From Kitasatospora aureofaciens (GTDB lineage: Bacteria; Actinomycetota; Actinomycetes; Streptomycetales; Streptomycetaceae): DNA of 64,000 bases. The notes under the pieces are model-generated. The model did no database searches. It saw only the letters and a program-made list of their open reading frames with translations, and was not told where the DNA came from. Shown piece after piece: positions 34,419-42,950 of this stretch (position 1 is the stretch's first letter; every line of letters starts with the position of its first letter). The translations under genes and the position numbers were made by a program. Location of the stretch: contig JODU01000017.1 of NCBI GenBank assembly GCA_000720845.1, positions 254,775-318,774 on the forward strand, given 5' to 3'.

Positions 34419-35288
34419 CTACTTGGCGGTCCGGGCGAGGAAGTCCCGGATGTGGGTGGTGATCTCCTCCAGGTGGGTCTCGAGGGCGAAGTGCCCGGTG
34501 TCCAGGAGGTGGACCTCGGCGTCCGGGAGGTCGCGCCGGAACGCGTGGGCGCCCTCGGGGCCGAAGATCTCGTCCCTGGCCCCCCACACGGCCAGCAGCG
34601 GCACCCGGGTGTCGCGGAAGTACTGCTGGAGCCGGGGGTAGAGGGCGACGTTCGTCGGGTAGTCGCGGAACAGCGTGAGCTGGACGGCGTCGTTGCCCGG
34701 CCGGTCGAGCAGCGCCTGGTCGAGGGTCCAGGTGTCGGGGCTGACGAGGCTCTGGTCGGGGACGCCGTTCAGGTACTGCCAGCGGATCGACTCGGGGGCC
34801 AGCGCGGCCCGGGCGAGCGCCTCCGTCTCGGGGGTCGGGTCGTCGGTGTAGGCGAACAGCCCCTCCCAGAACTCCTTGACCAGGCCGTCGGTGTAGCCGT
34901 TGCCGTTCTGCGTGACGATCGCGGTGATGCGGTGCGGGCTCCGGACGGCGATGCGCCACGCCACCGGTGCCCCGTAGTCCTGCACGTACACCGCGAAGCG
35001 CTCCACGCCGAGCCGGTCCAGGAGCCCGACGGTCACGTCCGTGAGGGAGTCGAAGCTGTAGTCGAACGCGTCGGCCTGAGGCATGGCCGAGTACCCGAAG
35101 CCGATCATGTCGGGTGCGATCACGTGGTAGGTGTCCGCGAGCTTCGGGATCAGGTCGCGGAACATGTGGCTGCTCGTCGGGAAGCCGTGCAGCAGCACGA
35201 CACTCGGCGCCTGCGGGTCACCGGCCTCCCGGTAGAAGACGTCCAGGCCGTCGACGGTGGTGGTCCTGTGGTGCACGACGACGCTCAT
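34419..35288 (-). CDS. Haloalkane dehalogenase/epoxide hydrolase-like hydrolase
   Basis: 289 residues. VVLLHGFPTSSHMFRDLIPKLADTYHVIAPDMIGFGYS is followed by VYVQDYGAPVAWRIA, where the nucleophile position is Asp (as in epoxide hydrolases and haloalkane dehalogenases), and ends with DTGHFALETH (His). The typical cap domain occupies the middle (about 150-215). Substrate unknown. ATG 35288 follows AAGGGG. It is divergent from the second CGNR gene across a gap full of GGTTA half-sites. It is convergent with the PanE-like gene. Confidence 0.85.
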   Translation of the reverse strand: MSVVVHHRTTTVDGLDVFYREAGDPQAPSVVLLHGFPTSSHMFRDLIPKLADTYHVIAPDMIGFGYSAMPQADAFDYSFDSLTDVTVGLLDRLGVERFAVYVQDYGAPVAWRIAVRSPHRITAIVTQNGNGYTDGLVKEFWEGLFAYTDDPTPETEALARAALAPESIRWQYLNGVPDQSLVSPDTWTLDQALLDRPGNDAVQLTLFRDYPTNVALYPRLQQYFRDTRVPLLAVWGARDEIFGPEGAHAFRRDLPDAEVHLLDTGHFALETHLEEITTHIRDFLARTAK

Positions 35289-35291
35289 CGC

Positions 35292-35387
35292 AACCCCTTA
35301 ATCGGTTATTGGTGGTTAGGTAGAGTCCAGCACTCCCGGGTTAACCTGTCAAGCGGCCTTAAGGGGTTAGATGGGGTTGTTGTAACC
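35292..35387. promoter_or_regulatory. Cluster of GGTTA/TAACC half-sites
   Basis: The gap carries GGTTA near 35304, 35313 and 35365, a GGGTTAACC near 35338, GGTT-5-AACC at 35375-35387, and the perfect 10-bp arms AACCCCTTAA (35292) and TTAAGGGGTT (35359). The half-site matches that of the operator at 33434, suggesting binding by a CGNR protein. Confidence 0.5.
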
Positions 35388-35392
35388 TGCCA

Positions 35393-35932
35393 ATGTCGAC
35401 GAAACGGTTAGGGGTGACGGCGGTGACCGGCACGGCCGCGGAGGACGTCCTCCTGGAACTGCTCAACACGACTCCCGTCACGCGGGGATCGGTGGCCGAC
35501 GCGCTGGGCACGCCCGCCGAAGGGCGCGCGTGGGTACGCGGTCACGGAGGGGCCGGGTCGGACGAGGAGGTCGCCTTCCTGGTCGCCGCGCGGGACGCGC
35601 TCCAGGACGTCGTCCGGGGGCGGCGGGGCCCCGAGTGCCTGGGCCGGTTCCTCGAAGGCGTGAGCAGCGTGCCGTCCTTCGAGGGCGGCAGGCTGGAATG
35701 GACCCTCCGGGTCCCCGAGGCGCGCCGCCTGACCGTGGAGCTGCTGTTGACCTGGGCGCACGTCGAGGAGACCCGGCCGGGACGGCTCAAGCCGTGCGGC
35801 AACCCGGAATGCCGGCGCTTCCTGCTGGACCGCAGCAAGCCCAACACTGCCCGCTGGTGCTCCATGGCCGAGTGCGGGAACCGGATGAAGGCCCGGCGGC
35901 ACTACGAGCGCGTCAAGGGCGCCCAGGCGTAG
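35393..35932 (+). CDS. CGNR zinc-finger regulator
   Basis: 179 residues. The C-terminal finger is CGNPECRRFLLDRSKPNTARWCSMAECGNRMKARRHYER, a textbook CGNR domain (two CxxxxC-like pairs). The N-terminal ABATE part is shorter than usual (about residues 15-115). ATG 35393 has no obvious ribosome site, so the message may be leaderless; GTG 35423 with an upstream AGGGGTG is an alternative start. The protein is divergent from the dehalogenase-like gene and lies about 2 kb from a second CGNR gene. Confidence 0.87.
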   Translation: MSTKRLGVTAVTGTAAEDVLLELLNTTPVTRGSVADALGTPAEGRAWVRGHGGAGSDEEVAFLVAARDALQDVVRGRRGPECLGRFLEGVSSVPSFEGGRLEWTLRVPEARRLTVELLLTWAHVEETRPGRLKPCGNPECRRFLLDRSKPNTARWCSMAECGNRMKARRHYERVKGAQA

Positions 35933-35947
35933 CGAGCACGGCCGGGG

Positions 35948-36769
35948 TCAGACCGCCGCCGCCATCGCCTCGTGCTTCCAGAACCCCGAGAAGGTGATGC
36001 GCTCCTTCGGCAGACCCAGGCGGTGCAGGTGCCTGCGCCCCTCGGTGGCCAGGGTCGACTCGCCGACGACGAAGGCGTATCCCGCCGCGTCGGCGCGGGT
36101 CAGCCGGTGCAGTTCGCGCAGCGCGGCGGCGCCGGGGACCGCGGTGGCGTCCCGCCGTACGACCCAGGAGACGGCCACACCGGCCGGGGCGTTCAGCTCA
36201 CGGCGGTCGGCGTCGGTGGGGATCTCCTGGATGAGGCGCCCCACGGTGCCGTCCGGGAGTGAGCGCATGATGCTCGCCGTCGCGGGCAGCCCGGTCTCGT
36301 CGGCCACCACGGTCACCTCGGAGGCGTCCCGCGGGCAGTCGAAGAGGATGCCCTGGTCGAGCAGGGCGAGCGCGTCCCCGGGGCGGGCGCCGCAGGCCCA
36401 GACCGCGGCCCTGCCCTCGACCTCGCCGGCGGGGCCCCGGTGCACGACGAAGTCGATGTCCAGCTCGGCCGTTGCCCTGCGGTAGTCGGCCACGGAGTAG
36501 TTGGCGCAGTGCGGCCGCTCGTCCTCCGGGATGGCGAGGTAGGGCTGCCACCACTGGGAGCCGGTGAACTCCGGCAGACGCAGCTCCCGTTGGTGGGGCA
36601 GTTGGAGGAACAGGCGGAACCAGTGGTCGTACCCCAGCCACGGAAAGCCGCCGAGCCCCGGTCCGGTGACCGTGACGCGCTGCATGGACGGGGAGACCCG
36701 CTCGGTCCGCACCACGCGGGCGCGGAACATCTCCGGGTGCTGGGGCGTGAGCCGCCGAACCTTCGCCAT
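35948..36769 (-). CDS. Siderophore-interacting (ferric-siderophore reductase) protein
   Basis: 273 residues of the SIP family (FAD-binding_9 plus SIP C-terminal domain): N-terminal FRARVVRTERVSPSMQRVTVTGPGL, the RPHCANYSVADYRR flavin block (a variant of RxYT), then EVTVVADETGLPATASIMRSLPDG and YAFVVGESTLATEGRRHLHR, ending FSGFWKHE (all conserved in ViuB-like reductases). It releases iron from imported ferric siderophores using NAD(P)H. It lies apart from the coelichelin genes but has its own iron box at 36774. Confidence 0.92.
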   Translation of the reverse strand: MAKVRRLTPQHPEMFRARVVRTERVSPSMQRVTVTGPGLGGFPWLGYDHWFRLFLQLPHQRELRLPEFTGSQWWQPYLAIPEDERPHCANYSVADYRRATAELDIDFVVHRGPAGEVEGRAAVWACGARPGDALALLDQGILFDCPRDASEVTVVADETGLPATASIMRSLPDGTVGRLIQEIPTDADRRELNAPAGVAVSWVVRRDATAVPGAAALRELHRLTRADAAGYAFVVGESTLATEGRRHLHRLGLPKERITFSGFWKHEAMAAAV

Positions 36770-36773
36770 GAAG

Positions 36774-36793
36774 GCAAGGCTAGCCTAACTTGC
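36774..36793. promoter_or_regulatory. Iron box of the SIP gene, overlapping the neighbouring stop
   Basis: On the minus strand GCAAGTTAGGCTAGCCTTGC contains AGGCTAGCCT and GTTAGGCT, close to the iron-box consensus. It starts 5 nt upstream of the SIP start codon and overlaps the TAG of the upstream GH3 gene (36785-36787). Confidence 0.7.
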
Positions 36794-39073
36794 GTGCGAT
36801 TCCGAGCCGGTGATCTCCAGACGGGTGCCCGTCGTGCGGTCGGACGACGGGCCCGTCTCCAGCTCGACCACCCCCGGCTCCACCACGAGCCGGAGGTCGC
36901 GCCCCACCGAGGCCAGCGTGTCCGGGCCCACCTCGAAGACCGCCTCGGCCTCGTCGCCGGGCGCGATGCCCAGCCGGACGAAACCCCGCAGTTCGCGCAC
37001 CCGCGGCCAGGACGTGCCCCCGGACAGCCGGCGCACATACAGCTGCACCGTCTCCTCGGCCGGCCGGACCCCCGTGTTGCGGACCGTGACCCGGCAGGTC
37101 AGCCGCGGGGCGTCCGCGCCGACCCGGGAGCGCGACAGCCGCGGCGCCCCGTACACGACGCTCGTGTACGACAGGCCGTGCCCGAAGGCGTGCAGCGGCC
37201 CGGCACTCTGGTCGACGTACCCGCGGTAGCCGTGGTCCTTCCCGTTGTAGTGGACGGGCAGTTGGGCGGCCGACCGGGGCACGGAGACCGGCAGCCGGCC
37301 GCGGGGCTCGGCATCGCCGAACAACACCTCGGCCACGGCGCGCCCGCCCCGCGGCCCCGGGTACCAGGCGCTGAGCACCGCCGCCGCCGGCGCGTCTAGC
37401 TCGGGCAGGGCGTGCGGGCGGCCCTGGACCAGCACCACCACGACGGGGGTCCCGGTCGCCGACACCGCGGCCAGCAGGGACCGTTGCGCGGGCGGCAGCG
37501 CCAGGTCCGCCAGGTCGACACCCTCGCCGCAGGTCATGCCGGACGGCGCTCCGGAACCGGTGACGGCCGCCCCGTTCGCGTCGAAGGCCGTGTCCGCGCT
37601 GCGGGCACTGGAGCCGCCCAGCACCAGCACGGCCACGTCGGCACCGGCCGCCAGACCGACCGCCGCGGCAACGTCAGACACGTCGTCGCCCACCAGGCCG
37701 CACCCCCGCCCGTGCACCACCTCGGTGCCGGGCGCGACCGCCGCGCGGATGCCTTCCAGGACGGTGATCCCCTCGCCGGGCCGCTGCGGCGCCGTGTAGT
37801 CGCCGATCTGCTGGGACAAGGAGTCGGCGTTCGGACCGAGGACCGCGATCCGCCGCACCGCACGGGACAGCGGGAGCACACCGCCCTCGTGGGTGAGCAG
37901 GGTCACCGACGCACGGGCGACGCGCTCGCCCAGCTCGGCGGGGTCCGGCAGCCCCGTGGCCTCGGACGGGGCCGGAGGCAGGGGCTGTTCGAACAGGCCC
38001 AGCCGGAACTTCAGCGCGAGGACCCGCGCCACCGAGGCATCCAGCGCCGGCTCGGACACCAGCCCGCGTTCCACGGCCTCGCCCAGCCGGGTGAAGGACT
38101 CGTCCCACAGGCTCAGGTCACACCCGGCGTTCAGGGCAAGCGCCCCCGCCGACACCGGATCGCCGGTCAGCCGCACCAGCCGGTCCACCGCGGTGCCGTC
38201 CGCCATGACGACCCCCTGGAATCCCCACCGCGCACGCAGCAGATCGGTGAGCAGGTACCGGTTCGCGACGCAGGGCAGACCGTCGAACTCGTTGTAGGCG
38301 GCCATCACCCCGGCCGCGCCCGCCGCCACCCCGGCCCGGGCCGCCGCCAGGTGCACCTCGTGCAGTTCACGCGGTCCCAGCTCCGTCGCCGCGCTGTTGC
38401 GGCCACCGACCGTGGCCCCCTGCCCGGCGAAGTGCTTGAGGACCACGGCCACCCCCGCCCGCCCCGCGCCCTCGACGAGCGCCTCGGTCATCCGCGCGGC
38501 GAGATACGGGTCCTCGGCGAAGCACTCCTCACTGCGTCCCCAGCGCGGATCACGCACCAGGTCGAGGGCGGAGACCAGCGCGATGTGCGCGCCCCGCACC
38601 CGCAGTTCGGCGGCAGCGCCGGCCACCGCGTCCGCGTACAGCTCCGGGTCCCAGGTGGCGCCGACCGCGAGGTTGACCGGGAGGACCGTGCCGTCCAGCG
38701 CCTGGTGGCCGTGCGGCATCTCCTCCACCAGCAGGACGGGTATGCCCAGCCGGGTGTGGTCCCTGACGTACCGCTGCACCGCTGCCGCCGTCCGCGCCCC
38801 GTCCCGCGCGTCGAGCCCGTCCGCGAAGCCCACGCCGGACCAGGCGTCGGCCCGCTGGAGTCCGTACAGCGCGCCCATGCCGTCGAAGGCGGCGACCTCC
38901 GCGCGGAAGGCGTCCGTGAGGCGGTGGTCGTTTCCGGCGCGCTCATAGGCGTCCCAGCCGTACATGCGCTGGTTGAGCTGACCGACCTTCTCCGCGAGGG
39001 TCATGCGGCCCAGCAGGTCACGGACGCGGTCCGGCACCGGCGCGGCCGGGTCGCGGTAACGCGGGAGGCTCAT
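36785..39073 (-). CDS. GH3 beta-glycosidase
   Basis: 762 residues from ATG 39073, which overlaps the upstream stop (ATGA). N-terminal TIM-barrel with KVGQLNQRMYG, VLLVEEMPHGHQAL, FAGQGATVGGRNSA and GVVMADGTAVDRL (the expected Asp nucleophile in MADGTA); then the alpha/beta sandwich (RIAVLGPNADSLSQQIGDYTAP) and C-terminal fibronectin-like domain (about 640-760). No signal peptide, so it is probably intracellular and cleaves oligosaccharides brought in by the ABC system. Xylosidase, glucosidase or other activity cannot be fixed from sequence. Last gene of the operon. Confidence 0.9.
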   Translation of the reverse strand: MSLPRYRDPAAPVPDRVRDLLGRMTLAEKVGQLNQRMYGWDAYERAGNDHRLTDAFRAEVAAFDGMGALYGLQRADAWSGVGFADGLDARDGARTAAAVQRYVRDHTRLGIPVLLVEEMPHGHQALDGTVLPVNLAVGATWDPELYADAVAGAAAELRVRGAHIALVSALDLVRDPRWGRSEECFAEDPYLAARMTEALVEGAGRAGVAVVLKHFAGQGATVGGRNSAATELGPRELHEVHLAAARAGVAAGAAGVMAAYNEFDGLPCVANRYLLTDLLRARWGFQGVVMADGTAVDRLVRLTGDPVSAGALALNAGCDLSLWDESFTRLGEAVERGLVSEPALDASVARVLALKFRLGLFEQPLPPAPSEATGLPDPAELGERVARASVTLLTHEGGVLPLSRAVRRIAVLGPNADSLSQQIGDYTAPQRPGEGITVLEGIRAAVAPGTEVVHGRGCGLVGDDVSDVAAAVGLAAGADVAVLVLGGSSARSADTAFDANGAAVTGSGAPSGMTCGEGVDLADLALPPAQRSLLAAVSATGTPVVVVLVQGRPHALPELDAPAAAVLSAWYPGPRGGRAVAEVLFGDAEPRGRLPVSVPRSAAQLPVHYNGKDHGYRGYVDQSAGPLHAFGHGLSYTSVVYGAPRLSRSRVGADAPRLTCRVTVRNTGVRPAEETVQLYVRRLSGGTSWPRVRELRGFVRLGIAPGDEAEAVFEVGPDTLASVGRDLRLVVEPGVVELETGPSSDRTTGTRLEITGSESHAS

Positions 39074-41004
39074 CGCAGCTCCAGCACCGCGACGCCGTAC
39101 GCCTCCAGCGCCACGTCCTCCACCGGGGTGCCGTCCGTCAGGTCGTGCAGCTTCCCCTCGGCGGCCGGGCGGACCACGAGCGGTTCGGGACTCTGGCTGA
39201 CCAGCCACACGAAGCGGCGGCCGTCGGCGTGGACGAGGACGTCCGCCGAGACGTGCGGATCGGCGACCGTGACGGGTCGCCGTACGCCCGCCACCCGCGC
39301 CAGCGCGGCGTAGAGACGGTGCGTGACCTCGGGGTTGACGCGTGCCGTGCGGGCCGCCATGTGCTCCAGCGGATACGTCGCCAGCACCGTCCGGCCCGCC
39401 CCCGTCTCGTGGACGACCAGGGCCGGCCGCCCGTGGGCGTCCACCGCGACGACCCGGCCCGCGCGCGGCACGACGGGAAGGTAGGCGCGGCTGTCCTCGT
39501 TCCCGGCGACCGGGAAGCGCAGCACCTCGCCGGCGCGCAGGCCGCCGAAGTCCTCGGTGAACGTCATCTCCAGTACGTCGTCCTCGATCGGCTCGGCGAC
39601 GCCGTAGGACAACTGCAGCTCCACGCCGAAGAACCCGTCGAGGTCGTCGAACCAGGGGCCGCGGGTGACCGGGTGTTCGCCGGAGCAGAAGGACAGGTAC
39701 ACGGTGGCGCCCTCGGCGGCCCGGCGGGCCAGCTCCCTGCGGGTGCGGGTGGTGAGCTGCCGGGTGGCGGGAAGCAGGTAGAGCGACGCCTCGCCCGGCA
39801 GTCCGTCGGCCTCACGGGTCAGGGCCACCGGCAGGTCGGCGGCGCGCGCGGTGACGTAACCCTGGTGCAGGGACGTGAAGATGAGCGGCCGGTCGGCGGG
39901 GCGGCTGTAGGGATAGCCCCGTTCGAGGAAGGCCGGGACGACGAGGGCCGCGTCCGCGTCCGTCCGGGAGCAGCGCCGGAAGTCCACCGCCTTCAACACA
40001 CCCGTGAAGGCGGCCAGTTCCCGCAGCGGCTCCTTGGGAGCACCGGTGGAGTCGGTGATCCCGAAGTGCATCTCGAAGGGGTGGTGGTCGTAAGGGGACT
40101 GGTCCCACAGGTCGTCGTAGTCGGTGTTGTTCCAGGCGAGCCAGCCGGTCGCCCCGCCCAGCAGCGAGTTGTGCAGGGTCTGCCGGTAGAAGATCCCCGC
40201 GTTGGCGGCCGAGACCGTGTCGGTGGACAGCCCGAACTCCTCCAGCACGACGGGCTGTCCGGTCACCGAGGCCAGCTCGCACTCGAAGGCGGCACGGTAG
40301 TGCTGGCGCGGCCGGTCGGTGTCCGAGCGGTACACGTGCGGGCCCACGAAGTCGACGTACTCGGCCGTCTCCCGCAGCGAGAAGCCGTTGTCCCGGCCGG
40401 TGACCTCGATGCCCCACGCCCCGTCGCCCAGCGACACCGGCTGCCTCGCGCCCGTCGCCCGCACCGCGTTGCACATGGCCTGCGCCCACGCGGTCACCAC
40501 CTCGGTGGACGGCGGGTCGACCTGGTAGATCCGCCCGTAGCCGGGCATCTCGTTGGTGATCAGCCAGCCCGTGACCGCCGGGTGGTCCTTGAAGCGGCGC
40601 GCCATGCGGGAGACGAACCACGCCTGACGGCCGACCATCCACACGTCCTCGTACAGGTCACGGTCGCCGCGCCAGACGGGGTCCCAGTTCTCGCCGGACA
40701 TGTGGCCGACGATGAACGTCGGCACGGTCCCCATGCCCGCCTCCACGTGGGCGTCGAGGAAGTCCTCGAAGCGCGCGCACAGTTCGTCGTCGATCCGGTC
40801 CGGCTCCGGGTGGAAGTCCGGCCAGTAGAAGAAGGACCGGGTCGTGTTCAGGCCGTGGCCGGCGAGCACCCGAAGTTCGTCACGGACGACAGCCGGGTCG
40901 TAGTTCCGCCACATCAGCGGGCCGCCGGTGCGGGACCAGAAGTTGGCGCCGAGCCAGGGCAGGACGTCGGGCTGGTGGGTGAGCTGGGCGCTGTGGCGTC
41001 GCAT
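39070..41004 (-). CDS. Clan GH-A glycoside hydrolase (GH5-like)
   Basis: 644 residues, no signal peptide. The N-terminal (beta/alpha)8 barrel begins WLGANFWSRTGGPLMWRNYDP and carries WLITNEMPGYG (acid/base Glu after Asn) and VVLEEFGLS (nucleophile Glu), the two strand-4/7 glutamates of clan GH-A. Residues about 370-644 form extra domains including a beta-galactosidase trimerisation-like part and a C-terminal beta sandwich. Similar proteins are annotated as cellulase/mannanase GH5. It lies between LacI and GH3 in the sugar operon, so it likely acts on the same imported oligosaccharide. Confidence 0.8.
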   Translation of the reverse strand: MRRHSAQLTHQPDVLPWLGANFWSRTGGPLMWRNYDPAVVRDELRVLAGHGLNTTRSFFYWPDFHPEPDRIDDELCARFEDFLDAHVEAGMGTVPTFIVGHMSGENWDPVWRGDRDLYEDVWMVGRQAWFVSRMARRFKDHPAVTGWLITNEMPGYGRIYQVDPPSTEVVTAWAQAMCNAVRATGARQPVSLGDGAWGIEVTGRDNGFSLRETAEYVDFVGPHVYRSDTDRPRQHYRAAFECELASVTGQPVVLEEFGLSTDTVSAANAGIFYRQTLHNSLLGGATGWLAWNNTDYDDLWDQSPYDHHPFEMHFGITDSTGAPKEPLRELAAFTGVLKAVDFRRCSRTDADAALVVPAFLERGYPYSRPADRPLIFTSLHQGYVTARAADLPVALTREADGLPGEASLYLLPATRQLTTRTRRELARRAAEGATVYLSFCSGEHPVTRGPWFDDLDGFFGVELQLSYGVAEPIEDDVLEMTFTEDFGGLRAGEVLRFPVAGNEDSRAYLPVVPRAGRVVAVDAHGRPALVVHETGAGRTVLATYPLEHMAARTARVNPEVTHRLYAALARVAGVRRPVTVADPHVSADVLVHADGRRFVWLVSQSPEPLVVRPAAEGKLHDLTDGTPVEDVALEAYGVAVLELR

Positions 41005-41068
41005 GGTCCTTCTCGGGTGGTGAGGGTGCGGATGGAGCGTGGCCGCGGCGGCGTGCCGCGTCCGGTGG

Positions 41069-42112
41069 TCAGGTGGGCGCGGGCCCCGTGGACTCGCGGA
41101 CGACCAGGCGCGGCCGTTCGGCGAGGGCGGTGTCCTCGACCTCCTCGCCGCACAGGGCGAGCAGCATGCGCGCGGCGGCCGCGCCCACCCGCTGCACCTG
41201 CTGGTCCACGGTGGTCAGCCGGGGATGGAGCCAGGAACCGAGCGGCAGGTTGTCGTAGCCGACGACGGACACGTCCCGGGGGACGGCCAGTCCGGCGCGC
41301 TGCGCGGTGCCGATGCCGCAGACCGCCATCGAGTCGTTGGCGTACACGATCGCGGTGGGCCGGTCGGCGGCGTCGAGGAGCGCCTCGGTGGCGCCGACGG
41401 CGCGCCGCTCGCTGAAGTCGGTGGGCAGCACCGCGAACGGGCGCAGGCCCGCCTCGCGCAGGGCGCCCTCGAAGGCGGCCCGGCGCACGCGGGTGTGCTG
41501 GAGCTCGGGCGGCCCGCTGACGTAGGCGACGCGCCGGTGGCCGAGGCCCAGCAGGTGCGTGACGGCCTCGGCGATCCCCGCGCCCTGGTCGCGCAGTCCG
41601 ACGCGCGGCACGACGGCTGTGTCGTCCGGCGAACCGAGCAGCACCGCGGGCAGCCCGAGCCGGGCGAGCAGCGCGGGCCGGGCGTCGTCGTCGCGGGCGT
41701 CGGTGAGTACGGCGCCGTCCACCCGGCCCTCGGCCGCGAGTCGCTCGTACAGCGCGTTCTCCTCGCGGTGACCGCTGACCAGGTGCAGCAGCAGACCGTA
41801 ACCGCGCGGCGCCAACTCGCCCTCTATGCCGGTGATCAGCTCACTGAAGTGCGGGTCGGAGCCCAGCACGTCCGTGGGGCGCCGCACCACCAGGGCCAGA
41901 CTGCGGGTGCGCGCGTTGCGCAGCGCCGCGGCGGAGGCACTGGGCGACCAGCCCAGCTCCAGCGCGGCGTCGAGGATCCGGCGGCGGGTCGCCTCGGAGA
42001 GCCGGCCCTTGTTGTTGAAGGCCTGGGACACGGCGGCCGTCGACACCCCGGCCGCCGCCGCGACCGCCTTGATGGTCGGCCGGCGCCCCGGCCGCTCGGT
42101 GGAGACGCTCAC
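41069..42112 (-). CDS. LacI-family regulator
   Basis: 347 residues from GTG 42112, overlapping the permease stop by 4 nt (GTGA). N-terminal HTH: TIKAVAAAAGVSTAAVSQAFNNKGRLSEATRRRILDAALELGW (residues about 13-55) and the periplasmic-binding-type sensor domain, with DVSVVGYDNLPLGSWLHPRLTTVDQQ near the end. It is encoded inside the operon it presumably controls, downstream of the permeases and upstream of the glycosidases. The likely operator is near 45.28-45.31 kb. Confidence 0.92.
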   Translation of the reverse strand: MSVSTERPGRRPTIKAVAAAAGVSTAAVSQAFNNKGRLSEATRRRILDAALELGWSPSASAAALRNARTRSLALVVRRPTDVLGSDPHFSELITGIEGELAPRGYGLLLHLVSGHREENALYERLAAEGRVDGAVLTDARDDDARPALLARLGLPAVLLGSPDDTAVVPRVGLRDQGAGIAEAVTHLLGLGHRRVAYVSGPPELQHTRVRRAAFEGALREAGLRPFAVLPTDFSERRAVGATEALLDAADRPTAIVYANDSMAVCGIGTAQRAGLAVPRDVSVVGYDNLPLGSWLHPRLTTVDQQVQRVGAAAARMLLALCGEEVEDTALAERPRLVVRESTGPAPT

Positions 42113-42936
42113 ATCTTCACCGCCCCGCTGACCAGGGCCTGCTGCATGCGCTTCTGCAGCAGGGTGTAGACGAGCCACACCGGCACCAGGGTCAGCACCG
42201 TGCCCGCCGTCAGCACACCGTAGTCGGTGCCGGTGATCGACTTCAGTGTGGGCAGCGCCACCTGCACCGTGCGCTGCGCCGGGTCGGGGCCGATGATGAC
42301 CAGCGAGTACAGGTACTCGTTCCAGAAGGTCAGGAAGTTCAGCAGCAGCACGGTGGCGATGCCCGGCAGGCACATCGGCGTGTAGACGTGCCGCAGCACC
42401 GCGAAGGTGGACGCCCCGTCCAGCCGGGCGGCCTCCTCCATCTCCGGCGGTATGGTGCGCATGAACTGCACCAGGATCACCACCGACAGGGGCAGCGCCG
42501 TGGCCGGCAGGAACAGCACCATGAAGATCCGGGTGTGGAACAGCCCGGTGGCCGCCGCGAGCAGGAAGGTGGGGAAGAGGGCCGCGAACGTCGGGATCAG
42601 GAAGCCCAGCGAGAAGACCTTCTCGACCACGCCCGCCAGCCGCCCGGTCGAACGCGCCAGCGCGAACGAGGCCGGGATCGCCAGCAGCAGCGTGAGCGCC
42701 AGCGAGAACACCGTCACCAGCGCCGAGTTGACGACCGCCGGCCCGAGGTCGGCGCTCTCGAACGCGGTGCGGAAGTTGCCTAGGCCCAGCGAGGACGGCG
42801 GGGCGAAGGGGTGCGCGAAGATCTCGTCGTTCGACTTGAAGGCCGAGGCGAGGAAGTAGTACAGCGGGACGACGAGCAGCACCGCGTACGTCCACACCAG
42901 GATGTGGGCCGGGAGCCAGCGCTTGCCGAGCTTCAT
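42109..42936 (-). CDS. Carbohydrate ABC transporter permease (MalG type)
   Basis: 275 residues from ATG 42936, six membrane helices. The EAA loop reads EMEEAARLDGASTFAVLRHVYTPMCLPG (near residue 180), with the EAAxxDGA motif. It forms the inner-membrane channel with the permease encoded just upstream (14-nt gap). No ATPase is encoded here, so the shared Streptomyces MsiK-type ATPase probably energises it (inference). Confidence 0.92.
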   Translation of the reverse strand: MKLGKRWLPAHILVWTYAVLLVVPLYYFLASAFKSNDEIFAHPFAPPSSLGLGNFRTAFESADLGPAVVNSALVTVFSLALTLLLAIPASFALARSTGRLAGVVEKVFSLGFLIPTFAALFPTFLLAAATGLFHTRIFMVLFLPATALPLSVVILVQFMRTIPPEMEEAARLDGASTFAVLRHVYTPMCLPGIATVLLLNFLTFWNEYLYSLVIIGPDPAQRTVQVALPTLKSITGTDYGVLTAGTVLTLVPVWLVYTLLQKRMQQALVSGAVKM

Positions 42937-42950
42937 CAGTGCTGCTCCGA

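Noticed and set aside
41005..41068. Possible operator between LacI and the GH-A gene
   Set aside because: No inverted repeat stands out in this 64-bp gap; co-transcription is more likely.
42388..42783. Gln/Arg-rich frame opposite the permease
   Set aside because: Composition artefact of a membrane-protein gene read on the other strand.
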